Position numbers and translations under genes: made by a program. A stretch of 56,480 nt of DNA, from positions 1 through 56,480 of the forward strand of contig CAVURW010000022.1 of assembly GCA_963743595.1 (NCBI GenBank). Reading direction: 5' to 3'. Of this stretch, positions 1-12,328 are shown one piece after another. The DNA is from CAVURW01 sp963743595 (GTDB lineage: Bacteria; Verrucomicrobiota; Verrucomicrobiia; Methylacidiphilales; UBA1321). The notes below the pieces were generated by a model. It saw nothing but the letters and a program-made list of their open reading frames with translations. It was not told the origin of the DNA and searched no databases. Within the stretch, counting starts at the first letter, position 1. Each line of letters starts with the position of its first letter.

Positions 1-300
1 GCCGGAAGGCCGAATCACGATTACGGCGGGAGTGTCAGGGGCGCCGCGCCCTGGTTTCGGTGGCGGATGAGGGGCCCGGCATTCCCGAAAATGAACGCGA
101 GCGGGTGTTCGATATGTTCTACCGGGTCAAGAGCACAGGCCAGCACACCATGGGGACAGGTTTGGGCCTGGCGATTTGCCAGGGAATCGTCGAGGCGCAC
201 GGCGGCACGGTTTCGGCGCGCTCGGGTCTCCGAGGGGCGCGGCACCGTGATCGTGATCGGATTGCCCCTTGCCGAGGCTCCGCCTTTGCCGAGTCGACTG
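1..300 (+). pseudogene. kdpD: C-terminal fragment of a KdpD-type sensor histidine kinase
   Basis: Only the 3' end of the gene is in the window. Around 60-200 the + strand encodes a textbook HATPase_c end: an N-G1-like box DEGPGIP, the F box ERVFDMFYR, and the G2 box GTGLGLAICQGIVEAHGG. The ATP-binding core of sensor kinases has this order. The frame changes at least twice (near 55 and near 225: GTVIVIGLPLAEAPP continues in another frame), so the exact end cannot be fixed. It lies directly upstream of a kdpE-like response regulator, which points to KdpD, the K+/turgor sensor, although the KdpD-specific N-terminal domains are outside the window. Given the indel density of the whole left block, sequencing error is as likely as true decay. 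Confidence 0.7.
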
Positions 301-520
301 GATGAATTGGGCGTGGGTACCACCGGTGCTCCCGTGGCCGCTGCCGTGGCGGAGGTCGGGGAAGGGGAATACGACGCCGAGGTCGAGGCGTTGGTGGATG
401 ATGTGCAACGGGCGGAAGCGCTCGCCGCTGGTCGCGCGCGTTTGGGGGATTCGGATCCGAGACGACAGCACCCTCGATCCTTCCCCGATTTCCACAAGAA
501 ATGCCAAGGGCACGGCTGCC

Positions 521-1227
521 ATGGACCCAGCCCTGACCAGGATTCTGGTGGTTGATGACGAACCGCAGTTCCGGTAAATTCTTGCGCATCAGTCTGGGGG
601 CGCAGGACTACACCGTGTTGGAGGCGGGGACCGGGGCCGGCGCGGTGGCCATGGCGGCGGCGGAAGCGCCGGGGGTTTGATGATCTCGATTTGAGTTTGC
701 CCGATCTGGATGGTCACGAGGTGATCTCACGCCTGCGGGAAGTGAAGTTCGGCCCCAATCATCGTGCTCACGGTGCGTACGGGCGAACTGGATAAAACCG
801 AAGCCCTTGATCGGGGGGCCGATGATTACGTCACCAAGCCCTTTGGGGGCATTGGTGAAGTTGATGGCGCGGATCGATATCACGCTTCGCCATCGCGCCG
901 CGGCGGTCTGGAGCACAAACGAGTATCGCAGCGGAGATTTGCGCGTTGATCTGGTGGAGCGCCGGGTATTTCGCAACAAGTACCTGTGATACTGACGCCG
1001 CGCGAGTTCGACACCCTGTGTCTGTTGATCGCGCATGCCGGAAAGGTTCTGACCCACCAGCAGATATTACGCGAGGTCTGGGGGCGGCCCACATCCATGA
1101 GACGCAGTATCTGCGCGTTCATATCGGGGAACTGCGGAAAAAACTTGAAATCGAACCCGCCCGCCCGCGCCAGACCATCACCGAGCCTGCGGTGGGGTAC
1201 CGGTTCCAGCCCGCTGAAGGTGGCTAG
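521..1227 (+). pseudogene. kdpE: KdpE-like response regulator, broken by frameshifts
   Basis: Reading across frames gives an OmpR/PhoB-family regulator: receiver start TRILVVDDEPQFR (two acidic residues plus following D), LPDLDGHEVISRLRE (phospho-acceptor region, partly destroyed), LTVRTGELDKTEAL (conserved T) and GADDYVTKPF (conserved K). The winged-helix output domain follows: LTPREFDTLCLLIAHAGKVL, HQQILREVWG, LRVHIGELRKKLEIEPARP and a VGYRF end. KdpE normally switches on the kdpFABC potassium ATPase in the cytoplasm. At least five single-base frame changes lie between about 575 and 1,110, each leaving recognisable KdpE sequence in the next frame. That pattern is more like uncorrected read errors than long-term decay. 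ATG at 521 is chosen because the receiver begins 7 codons later. Confidence 0.75.
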
Positions 1228-1310
1228 GGGGCTGTGTTCGCTAAAGGCTCTCCTGGATTCCAGGGTGGTGATATATAGTGTAAAAACAAATGGTTAGCCA
1301 TTACGCATCC

Positions 1311-1458
1311 CTGGAGCGCGGGCATCTTGCCCGCCCTTCGCAAGCCCTGTCATCGATAGTCAAGCTTTTGATCTTGTGGCAATCATGCGGGCAAGATGCC
1401 CGCGCTCCATGAGGGCAAGAACGCCGCGCTCCACGTGGGCAAGATGCCCGCGCTCCAG
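1311..1458. repeat. Cluster of short palindromic repeats (core GCGGGCAAGATGCCCGCGCTCC)
   Basis: Four copies of a ~22-bp unit with core GGGCAAGATGCCCGCG lie between kdpE and the next gene: one inverted at 1311-1335, then direct copies at about 1386-1408, 1413-1432 (degenerate) and 1436-1458. Each contains the self-complementary GCGGGCA...TGCCCGC. On the minus strand they read as a repeated WSAGILP peptide, which is a translation artefact of the repeat. It is a REP-like dispersed element, not a CRISPR: spacing is short and irregular and there is no unique spacer of constant length. Confidence 0.75.
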
Positions 1459-1715
1459 CACTTTAAAGTTTTTGGCAAAAACGACTGAGGTTGAGAGTGA
1501 CACAATCGCGTATTACGACTTAGTTGGCAAAAGGCCTCGAAGTGGGCGGGGCCGGCGGTTACCTCCTGGATCAACCCCCTTGCGCGGTGCGCGGCTATGC
1601 TTGGCGGGGATTTGATCTTGAGGGTTGGCTCACCGGTTGCCATTGGACTGAAAGGCATCTTTTCCGGACAGCCTCTTACGTTGTCGATGGTTCTCCCGAT
1701 CAGGAGAGTGTTCCA

Positions 1716-2485
1716 ATGATATTCAGCCGTTTGTTTGAGAGCCTCACGATTCGGACGATTCGGACGTTATTTATTCTTGTAGCGTTTGCTTTGGGCATGG
1801 GATCGGCGGCGCCGGTTCGGGCCGCCGACCTGATTCTGTCGACACCACCCAGGACTGGCCGCCTTATCAACAGGTTGACCATGGCCAGTTGGGTGGAATC
1901 GCGGTCAATGCGGTCCATTGTATTTTCGATCGTTTGGGGCTGAAAATCGAGATCAAGGTTTTGCCGTGGGCGCGGGCGCAAAAGGCCGTGCAGGAAGGGG
2001 CGGCCGATGGCTTCTTCACGGCGTCGGAAATCACGGATCGCAATGCTTTCGCGGTGCTTTCGGAGCCGTTCGTGCCCCAGGTTTGGCGTTGGTATCAACT
2101 GCCCGATACTGTGCGCGATGTGGGGGATAAAACGCTCAAGGTGGGTGTGCTGGCGGGCTCGGCGATGGAAAAATGGCTGGCCGATCATGGCTACACCGCC
2201 ATCAACACGGTCTCATCCACCGATATCCTGGTCAAGATTGCGGCGGCGCGCCGGATTGATGCCGTGCTTTCCAATGAGCTGGTTTTCGCCCGAAGCCTGG
2301 AGCAGGCCGGCTTGCCGGCCACCACTTTCCGTTCGGTCATTCAAAGCGATCGCCCGCTTGGGATGTATCTAAGCAAAAGATATTCTTAGGCGGATGCCCG
2401 GCTTGATGGATCAGGTCAACACCCAGATTCCCGGGTGCTGGATGTGACGGCGGGAGCGGCGGCCGCTTTCGATAAAAAACGTTAA
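1716..2485 (+). pseudogene. Family-3 extracellular solute-binding protein, frameshifted
   Basis: ATG at 1716 has a good ribosome site (AGGAGA at 1702-1707). It encodes a signal peptide (LFILVAFALGMGSAAPVRA, cleavage after ARA) and then the start of a periplasmic binding protein. After a frame change near 1860 the body continues in one frame to 2389: GGIAVNAVHCIFDRLGL, VLPWARAQKAVQEGAADGFF, LKVGVLAGSAMEKWL, IDAVLSNELVFARSLEQ. This is the SBP_bac_3 pattern of polar amino acid-type ABC receptors. Two more frame changes near 2,390 and 2,440 lead to a plausible end AAAAFDKKR at 2485. No permease or ATPase gene is adjacent, so the ligand is unknown. Because a signal peptide, a ribosome site and an intact-looking fold are all present, the gene was probably functional in its source organism. 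Confidence 0.7.
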
Positions 2486-2715
2486 GAATCGGAATCCGGT
2501 CTTGATTTTCGGGCAAGTCTCGCCACCACCCGGAGCCATACGCTTCCCAAAAGGAACGGGTCCGCAAGGATGGGGCCCGGTAGGGAACGGGAGGCGTCGC
2601 GACTCCGGTTCCCGACGTGCCGGTTCTCGACTGCCGAGGGGGCGCCGCGCGCCCTGCGGGATAGGGACGTGGGAGCGCGGAACGACTAACGGGTGACCGG
2701 GGAGAGACAAGGGTT

Positions 2716-5850
<3,135 letters not shown>

Positions 5851-7722
5851 ATCGCCGGGGCAGGCAGCGGCAAGACCCGCACACTCACCTACCGCGTGGC
5901 CTATCTCATCGAAAACGGCGTGGAGCCGGAGAACATTCTGCTGCTCACGTTCACAAACAAAGCTTCGCGCGAGATGTTGGAACGCGTGGGGCAGTTGCTA
6001 CCTCACGATCTCTCCCGGCTTTGGGGCGGCACATTCCATTCCGTGGCGAACAAGCTGCTGCGCCGACACGCGAATCAGCTCGGGTTCAGCTCCAGCTTTT
6101 CCATCCTCGATCGCGACGATACGGTAGAACTCGTCACTGCCTGCATGCGCGAGGCGAATTGGGACACGAAAAACAAGAACCTCCCGAAAGCCAGCGTGCT
6201 TTTGGAAATGATCAGCTTGGCCATCAATAAATCCCTGCCCATCGCGCAAATCGTGAAGGAAGACTTCCCCTACTTCGAGCCCGACATCGCCAAGTTCGAG
6301 GAATTCCACAAGCTCTTTCGCCAACGTAAAAAGGTCGATAACGTGATGGACTACGATGACCTGCTCGCAAACGCACTGGAGCTCCTCCGCATCCCGCAGA
6401 TCGGCCAGCATTACCAAGAACAATTTCAGCACATCCTCGTCGACGAGTATCAAGACACGAATAAAGTGCAATGCGACTTCATCGATACGCTTGCTTCGTA
6501 CCACCATCAAATCATGGCGGTGGGTGATGACGCGCAAAGCATCTATTCGTGGCGCGGCGCGAATTTCGAGTTCATCCTGAATTTTCCAGAGCGCTATCCG
6601 AAAGCCGAACGCATCGCCATTGAGGTGAACTATCGCAGCACGCCGGAGATCCTGCGCCTTGCTAACCACGTCATTTCACAAAATATCCGGCAGTTCCCGA
6701 AGAACCTCCGCTCACATCGACTGACCAGCAATCCCCTGCCCGCCATTGTTCCGCTGCATAATGGCAATCAACAGGCCCTGTTTATTGTCCAACGCATCGG
6801 GGATCTGCTCGAAAACGGAGTCGAGCTGAACGACATCGCCATTCTCTATCGCTCGCATTTTCACTCGATGGAACTGCAGATGGAACTCACTCGCCGGAAC
6901 GTTCCCTATGAACTGCTGAGCGGGCTGCGGTTCTTCGAGCAGGCGCATATTAAAGATGTGGCTGCGTTCCTGAAATTCGCACTGAACCCGAACGATGAGA
7001 TCTCGTTCCATCGCATCGCTAAACTCATTCCGGGCGTGGGAGCAAAAACGGCGCAGCGGTTCTGGTCGCAACTCAAATCGGGCCTGCCGCTGAAGGCGAT
7101 TTCTGCGCCCGCCAAGGCGAGTAAATTATGGCAACAGTGGGTCGAAACGCAGGAGCAAATTCTGCATGTCGATCACGTGAATCGCCCCTCGGCGCAAATC
7201 CAGATCATCCTCGAAGCCATTTACGAGGATTACATGAAGACCGAGTTCCCGAATTACACGGCGCGATTGGATGACTTGGCCCAGTTGCGCTCGTTTGCGA
7301 ATACGTTTACCAGTACGGAGGAATTTCTCTCGCAATTGGCGCTATTAACGAGCGTCGATGGCGGGCCGCGCTCGGAAAATCGCGGACAAGACCAGGGGCC
7401 TTCCCTGCGCCTCAGCACAATTCATCAGGCGAAGGGCCTGGAGTTCAAAATCGTCTTTGTCATCACGCTGTGCGAAGGGCTTTTCCCGTCCTACCGCACC
7501 ACGGAAAAGGAGGATGAAGATCCCAGCGCACTGGAAGAAGAACGGCGGCTTTTCTACGTGGCTGTGACTCGGGCAAAAGACGAGCTTTACCTCACCTACC
7601 CGATGGTACGCGCCAACTTCGGTCCGGAAGGCGATACGTGGCAAAGTCCCTCGCGTTTTTTGACGGACATTTCCTCGAATCTCGCCATCCGCTGGCGCAT
7701 CACGTCGGATCACACGTACTAA
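5851..7722 (+). CDS. UvrD/PcrA-type ATP-dependent DNA helicase, N-terminus replaced
   Basis: Superfamily 1A 3'-5' helicase lacking its first ~25-30 residues (the Q-motif region). Visible motifs: Walker A GAGSGKT at 5857-5877, motif Ia LLLTFTNKASREM, motif II VDEYQDTN (~6,440), motif III VGDDAQSIYSWRGA (~6,520), motif IV EVNYRSTPEILRLAN, motif V STIHQAKGLEFKIVF (~7,415) and motif VI RLFYVAVTRAKDELYLTYP (~7,550). Such enzymes unwind DNA in repair or clear proteins from replication forks. The upstream sequence in frame is PFOR, so no native start is visible; the join coincides with shared GCCATCGCCGGG-like sequence. The body from 5,857 on is uninterrupted over 620 codons and its base use matches the downstream genes, so it belongs to the main genome. 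Confidence 0.9.
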   Translation: MAGAGSGKTRTLTYRVAYLIENGVEPENILLLTFTNKASREMLERVGQLLPHDLSRLWGGTFHSVANKLLRRHANQLGFSSSFSILDRDDTVELVTACMREANWDTKNKNLPKASVLLEMISLAINKSLPIAQIVKEDFPYFEPDIAKFEEFHKLFRQRKKVDNVMDYDDLLANALELLRIPQIGQHYQEQFQHILVDEYQDTNKVQCDFIDTLASYHHQIMAVGDDAQSIYSWRGANFEFILNFPERYPKAERIAIEVNYRSTPEILRLANHVISQNIRQFPKNLRSHRLTSNPLPAIVPLHNGNQQALFIVQRIGDLLENGVELNDIAILYRSHFHSMELQMELTRRNVPYELLSGLRFFEQAHIKDVAAFLKFALNPNDEISFHRIAKLIPGVGAKTAQRFWSQLKSGLPLKAISAPAKASKLWQQWVETQEQILHVDHVNRPSAQIQIILEAIYEDYMKTEFPNYTARLDDLAQLRSFANTFTSTEEFLSQLALLTSVDGGPRSENRGQDQGPSLRLSTIHQAKGLEFKIVFVITLCEGLFPSYRTTEKEDEDPSALEEERRLFYVAVTRAKDELYLTYPMVRANFGPEGDTWQSPSRFLTDISSNLAIRWRITSDHTY

Positions 7723-7752
7723 GTTCGCTCGGAAAAGGCGGGCGCACACCAT

Positions 7753-7974
7753 TTACGAGCAAACGTGGGCGCAATAATCGGGGTCGGCGTGCAGACCCGC
7801 TTCCCGGCGTTTTAGAGCGAGCGTACTCATCTCTAGGTAGCGACTCTTGGCCCGCCGAATCCGCTCCGTCTCGATAAAATGCTTCGCCTGATCCAGAAAC
7901 AGGCGGGCGATCTCCTTCTTTTCCGAAGGATTTTCCTGATCCAAGAAGTGGGGGATAGGAAGCAAAGAGCGCAT
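7753..7974 (-). CDS. Small hypothetical protein (73 aa)
   Basis: Short minus-strand reading frame between the helicase end and the SUFU-like gene. ATG at 7974 is preferred over the GTG at 8010 because AAAAGGA lies six bases upstream of it. The product is highly charged and probably helical (ENPSEKKEIARLFLDQAKHF, ERIRRAKSRYLEMS) with two cysteines near the C-terminus (CAHVC). No family is recognised. It could be a small regulatory or adaptor protein, but conservation is needed to show that it is expressed. Confidence 0.5.
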   Translation of the reverse strand: MRSLLPIPHFLDQENPSEKKEIARLFLDQAKHFIETERIRRAKSRYLEMSTLALKRREAGLHADPDYCAHVCS

Positions 7975-8132
7975 CTGTCCTTTTAAGTAGCGAAAAGTGT
8001 GCCACGACACAATTGCATCACTGAAAATATTGCCCAGCGGAACCGCTCACTCGGAGGTTGAGTACAAGAATTGCTTGGGTTTCGACGCTCGCAATTCAGA
8101 CTCCAGAGCAAGTTTTGCCCAGTCCTAGGAAG

Positions 8133-8699
8133 TTACGCCACGGAAGCTCGACGCAGAACGAAGGGATCGACTTTCTCCGTCTCTAAGAGCAGCTCAAATT
8201 TATCCCTGCCATGATCGTCAAGATAATCGTGCTCTTTCGCGCTAATGAACATGCCGGAGAGAACGCGCGCTTCGCCTAGCGCTGTCTCGACATTGCAAAA
8301 GACCTCGGGCAAAAAAAGGGGGTTGTGAAAGTAGAGTGAGTGTTTGCCAAACCGCTCAGCGAATAACGGATTAATCTCGGAGATCCCCGAGATCGTTGCA
8401 CCCGGAGCGAGCAACACCGGTGCTGTGACGGCATAGAAGAGAGCCTGGGCAATAATTTCCGAGGTGTCTTCGAAATGATCCTCACACGGCACGATGACCT
8501 CCAGGGTCGATTCCAGATTCTTCGCGTAATGGCTGAGGCCGAGTGACGCGAAGACCCGGCAGTTTTTGAAAACCTGATCGTAGCTGAGGATCTCGATGGA
8601 GGGGTCATCGGCGTTCGGCCCGTTAAAGATTTCCCGTGTGACGAATTCTCCGAAGAATGCGGTGTAATGGTCGAAGTAATAATCGGGCCAGAGTTTCAT
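8133..8699 (-). CDS. Suppressor-of-fused (SUFU)-like domain protein
   Basis: 188 residues, cytoplasmic, no signal peptide. The pattern of an N-terminal HYTAFFG segment, a central SLGLSHYA... VIVPCED block, SGISEINPLFAERFGKHSLY and the closing FELLLETEKVDPFVLRR resembles bacterial SUFU-domain proteins (PF05076). These are often found as immunity proteins in polymorphic-toxin loci. No toxin gene is adjacent: the neighbours are a small ORF downstream and a secreted protein gene starting 1.6 kb upstream on the same strand. The family call rests on overall look rather than a diagnostic motif. An immunity role is inference from other members. Confidence 0.5.
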   Translation of the reverse strand: MKLWPDYYFDHYTAFFGEFVTREIFNGPNADDPSIEILSYDQVFKNCRVFASLGLSHYAKNLESTLEVIVPCEDHFEDTSEIIAQALFYAVTAPVLLAPGATISGISEINPLFAERFGKHSLYFHNPLFLPEVFCNVETALGEARVLSGMFISAKEHDYLDDHGRDKFELLLETEKVDPFVLRRASVA

Positions 8700-8713
8700 T
8701 AGGCAGAAAGAGA

Positions 8714-10321
8714 TCAGTGAAAGGTGGGTGCGGGCGTCGGGGTCGGGCTGGGAGCACCGAACACGCGAAAGGCACTAACGTTCACGAAATCGTTGGTTTC
8801 ATTAACGATTTTGATGGTGTGATCGCCGGGTGCAAGATCATGCGCGGAAAAAACCGTTGCGTTGTTGATCCGGGGGAAATTAGACATTTTCAGCGAAACA
8901 TTATCCCGTGGTTGGCCATCGATCAAAATGCCGAGCGAGCCCTGGTCTCCGTACATGTCGCTGAGGATATCGATGCCCGTGCCTTTAAACGGGAACTGAA
9001 TCGTGTCGCCCGCTTCTCTGGTGTAATGAAAAGGCTCGCTATCGGGGCCAAAGACGATGTGGTTGAGCCATTGTCCAGTGTAGGTAATTCTCGGGTCGTC
9101 GTGGAAAACGATTTGGACGGGTGGCAGCGGCGACGTGTGCAGGATGAGCGGAATCTCCCAACATTTATAGAGACCATCCGGGCTGGATTGAAACGGACAA
9201 CCGGAGGTGAACATGATCACGGAGAGATCTTTCCCGCTGCCCGTACTCCCCTGGTACTTCGCGCAAATATTGGGACCGTACATGTGCGCACCTTGGAGAA
9301 ATGAATCTGTGGTGGAACTGATGTAGGTGTAGGGCCCCCAGGGCTTATGCGCCTGGTAGAAATCGTATCGAATCTGCTTCGGAACGAACCACTGGTTCAG
9401 TTTAGGAGTCACGTACCAGCTAATGAAGAGGTACGTGTTCAGCTCCGGCAGGTAACAGGGACAATTCCACCCGATTTTACCGGCTTGCTCCATCACCGGC
9501 TTGGCCTCGGCGATGTAACTGGACCAAGCCGTGTCTTGAGAGCCATCCCCGCCTCGGTAGTAGCTCCAATCGGAAGCGTGTAACTCTCCGATGGCCACCT
9601 TAGGGACACGGGCCAGAATCAAGTCGTCGCCATTATTCCAAAAGCCGTTATTGGAGACAGCGTAGACGTAGCGGTTCATCTCGTCGTTAGGGCCTCCGTT
9701 CTTGCCCATGTGCACAAAGCAGGGCGAACCAAAACGCGAGCCGGGCCACATGGGGCGATCGAAGTTTTCCCGCTCGTTCCGGACCCAGGTGATGCCTTTG
9801 TCTGTCGATTTAATCAGACTCGCGTTGACGGAAGTTTGGCGCAGCTGGGGATCGCCACTTTCGTTTCCGTACGTATCGCGGACGACGAATGCATAGAGGA
9901 CGCCATCAATGCATTCTGTGGAGCTGGCTTTCCAGGTGGCGTGGTCCCCTGCATGCTCACTTGCAGCACCGTACGAGGGCATGGTGTTCACAGAATCGCC
10001 TGTCAGATGGGCTAAATCGGGGCCGGAAAGTGAGTTGAAATTGACATTGCGGGGAGTGCTTCCGAAGCCTTTTCCATCGCAGCCAAACGAGTAGAGATTG
10101 TCGTCATCCGCCCAGGCGAAATCCCACGAGTCGCCATTGGAATTGTCCCATTTCTGGACGTGGTGAAGGTCGAGTCCTACGTAGGTGATCGGACCGCCCG
10201 GCATCGGTGTGGGTGTGGGAGTAACCGGATCTGGCATCTGGAATTTATATTGTGCGCAGAGCGGGGCCAGGGTCAGACAAAAGAGTGCGGTGAACAGGGG
10301 ACAACGGTTCATGCAATTCAT
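8714..10321 (-). CDS. Secreted DUF4185-like beta-propeller protein
   Basis: 535 residues from ATG 10321 (a second ATG at 10312 is also possible). Signal peptide MNRCPLFTALFCLTLAPLCA, cleavage before QYKFQ, so it is exported. A short PTPTPTP linker follows. The propeller-like body has WDFAWADDDNLYSFGCDGKG, KSTDKGITWV (Asp-box-like), FGSPCFVHMGKNGG and ISWYVTPKLNQWF, in the style of DUF4185/sialidase-like folds. The last ~130 residues (DDPRITYTGQW... GTGIDILSDMYGDQGSLGI... HDLAPGDHTIKIVN) look like a galactose-binding-like jelly roll, ending in a PSPTPTPAP tail. A glycan-related extracellular role is plausible, but no catalytic residues can be named. It lies eight bases downstream of the roadblock-like gene and may be co-transcribed with it. 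Confidence 0.55.
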   Translation of the reverse strand: MNCMNRCPLFTALFCLTLAPLCAQYKFQMPDPVTPTPTPMPGGPITYVGLDLHHVQKWDNSNGDSWDFAWADDDNLYSFGCDGKGFGSTPRNVNFNSLSGPDLAHLTGDSVNTMPSYGAASEHAGDHATWKASSTECIDGVLYAFVVRDTYGNESGDPQLRQTSVNASLIKSTDKGITWVRNERENFDRPMWPGSRFGSPCFVHMGKNGGPNDEMNRYVYAVSNNGFWNNGDDLILARVPKVAIGELHASDWSYYRGGDGSQDTAWSSYIAEAKPVMEQAGKIGWNCPCYLPELNTYLFISWYVTPKLNQWFVPKQIRYDFYQAHKPWGPYTYISSTTDSFLQGAHMYGPNICAKYQGSTGSGKDLSVIMFTSGCPFQSSPDGLYKCWEIPLILHTSPLPPVQIVFHDDPRITYTGQWLNHIVFGPDSEPFHYTREAGDTIQFPFKGTGIDILSDMYGDQGSLGILIDGQPRDNVSLKMSNFPRINNATVFSAHDLAPGDHTIKIVNETNDFVNVSAFRVFGAPSPTPTPAPTFH

Positions 10322-10328
10322 GCAGTGA

Positions 10329-11042
10329 CTATCGCTTGATCTCTTCAATTTGAGCCACCGTTGCGATGGCTTCTTTGACGAGCCGCTCAAAGTCGCTCCA
10401 AGCCGTGCTCTCATAACGATTCGACGCCTCCAGAAGCTTTTGCGCAACAACGCGCTGGAGCGGATCAAATAGCGGGTCAATCGAGACACGGCTGATTACC
10501 ACTTGCAGCGGGGCAAGATCGAGCGCCCGGAAATAGCCGTAACGATAGACCCGTACGGTGTAGGCATTGTCTCGCAAGAAGTCAGCAGCGCGTTTGAGGT
10601 ATCCTGTGATCCGTTCCCAACTGCTCGCCACGAGCGTTTCTGCCGCAGACGGGGGATGCGCGGGCAGTTCGGAAGTCGACTTGGGATGGGCCGCGTCGGC
10701 TTGGTTCGAGATAGCAACAGCTGCCTCGCGCAGGCAGAGATCCGAGGCAATTCGAATGGAATCGAGGTCGAGATACGGCTGCCCGATGACCCCGAGAATC
10801 AGCCCGGAAGAGCGCCGCCCGTAAAGAGCCCGTTCAGAGTAACGAATGAAAAGTTCCTCCACGTCCGTTAGAGAGACTTGGTACGCTAGGAAAAGCCGGT
10901 CAATTTCCAGAGCCAATGCTTCTAAGGAGGCCCTGGAAAATTCCTTCGGTGCTTCCCGCGCGACGAGCGTTCCTGCCTTTAACGCAATAAAGACTGCTTG
11001 GGTGCCCTCGATTTCCCGAACTGAGCTGACAAGGGATTTCAT
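10329..11042 (-). CDS. Roadblock/LC7-like protein (237 aa)
   Basis: The N-terminal ~110 residues alternate strands and helices as in Roadblock/LC7 (MglB-like) domains: EGTQAVFIALKAGTLVARE (strand pair), RASLEALALEIDRLFLAY (helix), VEELFIRYSERALYG, then SGLILGVIGQPYLDLDSIRI (final strands) and a helix. After a short linker, the last ~95 residues form a second helical part (SSWERITGYLKRAADFLRDN, RYGYFRALDLAPLQVVISRV). Its ATG overlaps the stop of the upstream gene by four bases (11039-11042), so the two are translationally coupled. Roadblock proteins usually bind small GTPases or assemble as signalling scaffolds; no MglA-like GTPase is nearby. The assignment is from pattern only. Confidence 0.5.
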   Translation of the reverse strand: MKSLVSSVREIEGTQAVFIALKAGTLVAREAPKEFSRASLEALALEIDRLFLAYQVSLTDVEELFIRYSERALYGRRSSGLILGVIGQPYLDLDSIRIASDLCLREAAVAISNQADAAHPKSTSELPAHPPSAAETLVASSWERITGYLKRAADFLRDNAYTVRVYRYGYFRALDLAPLQVVISRVSIDPLFDPLQRVVAQKLLEASNRYESTAWSDFERLVKEAIATVAQIEEIKR

Positions 11043-12328
11043 ATATTCTTACGCAGGTGAACCGCCAGGTTAACGGTGTTGGAACCGCGACGTCCTAAAA
11101 GTACAACCACGCGGAAGTCGTCGAACGTAGTGGGGTTTGGATTAACAGAGAAATAAGCACCACACTTGGCCCGGCCCATGGGGTGAATCTCCACCGTGCT
11201 TCCGAGTCCGAACTTCGCGCCGATATTGCCGGCGATATCCATCGCTTGCTCACATTCTTTAGCGAAAATCTCCGCCTTTTCAGAGGAAGCTTGGAGCTGG
11301 ACGGCTTCGGAATCGAGAATCGCAAAATCGGTGATTGAAGGATGGATCTTGAAGAATTCCACCAAGCGCTCATCGATGCTGACGGTACGCGTTTCCGTCA
11401 CCGACATCGGGCTTCGGAAGCTCTTCGTGGGGTTTTTCGAGGTCTTCAGACTTTTCGTGGACGAGAGCCCGGCTGTTTGCGTCAATGGCTTCGGCGGCGG
11501 TTGTGAGGGGAGTTGTTCGGCTTCTTCCGCTGGCATTGCCGGTGGCGGCAAGATCGCCTCAGGCTCGACAGAAGTCGGGCTGACCGGGACAAACGCGCTC
11601 GCCTCTCCGTTCAGGGATTGGGAAGGTGTCTGCGCCAAGTCGTCGCGTTCTGGGGCGGGCGATGATGGCTTGGGCTGGCCGGTCGAAGGCTCAAAAGAAG
11701 GCTTCGCTGCGCGCTTTGTAAACGGTTCCATGCGCGGCGGTGGCGGCATGGTGGGCGATGTGAATTGGCTGGGAACGAAGGTCGGCACGGCGGTGCGCTT
11801 GGGAGGAATGGCGCTCGGGAACTGCGGTGGTGGCAGAACGATCTCGCTTTCCTCTTTGCGCGTCTCCTCTTTCGGTGCTTGGATTTCCTGGGCGATGGAG
11901 GCCGCAATCATCTCCCGGCGGGAAGCACGCGGCGCGCGGTAGGGCGCAGAGGGATCGAGCAACTTTGTATAGACGTCTCCAAGCACATCTCGACTGCACG
12001 GAACCGTCAGCACCTCCTTGATCTGCTGGTATTCGTCTTGAAAATCGTGCGCGTCCTTCTCAAAAGCAGGATGGGTAAAGAGCAGCCAATCGATGTCCCG
12101 CCAATCTGGACTGATACTGATTCGAGAGAGTTCAGCCCGCATCGCCGATGGATCGTTCTCCAGGTGAAGAAGGATCCACGACATGCCAAACGGGCGCATT
12201 TTAATCAACTGGTCCACGGTTTGGTAATACTTCGCCGAGAGCCCGTTCCACCGCAGCGAGACCGTCTGGATGACGTCCAACAATGATGCGTCCTTAACAA
12301 CAATGTGCTGTTTTGCGGCGACGCTCAT
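11039..12328 (-). CDS. Modular protein: receiver-like N-terminus, proline-rich linker, roadblock-like C-terminus
   Basis: 429 residues, cytoplasmic. Residues ~1-125 look like a degenerate receiver or related alpha/beta fold (SWILLHLENDPSAMRAEL, IDWLLFTHPAFEKDA, IKEVLTVPCSRDVLGDVYTK) without a clear phospho-acceptor triad. Residues ~130-315 are low-complexity and rich in P, S, T and E. The last ~110 residues (ERLVEFFKIHPSITDFAILD, AMDIAGNIGAKFGLGSTVEI, VVVLLGRRGSNTVNLAVHLR) again resemble a Roadblock/LC7 unit. The gene overlaps the next roadblock-like gene by ATGA, so the products are made together and may form a hetero-complex. An FHA- or scaffold-type role cannot be excluded. No exact family is recognised. 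Confidence 0.5.
   Translation of the reverse strand: MSVAAKQHIVVKDASLLDVIQTVSLRWNGLSAKYYQTVDQLIKMRPFGMSWILLHLENDPSAMRAELSRISISPDWRDIDWLLFTHPAFEKDAHDFQDEYQQIKEVLTVPCSRDVLGDVYTKLLDPSAPYRAPRASRREMIAASIAQEIQAPKEETRKEESEIVLPPPQFPSAIPPKRTAVPTFVPSQFTSPTMPPPPRMEPFTKRAAKPSFEPSTGQPKPSSPAPERDDLAQTPSQSLNGEASAFVPVSPTSVEPEAILPPPAMPAEEAEQLPSQPPPKPLTQTAGLSSTKSLKTSKNPTKSFRSPMSVTETRTVSIDERLVEFFKIHPSITDFAILDSEAVQLQASSEKAEIFAKECEQAMDIAGNIGAKFGLGSTVEIHPMGRAKCGAYFSVNPNPTTFDDFRVVVLLGRRGSNTVNLAVHLRKNI

Noticed and set aside
1311..1458. CRISPR array
   Set aside because: Units are palindromic, in mixed orientation, with short irregular gaps and no cas genes.
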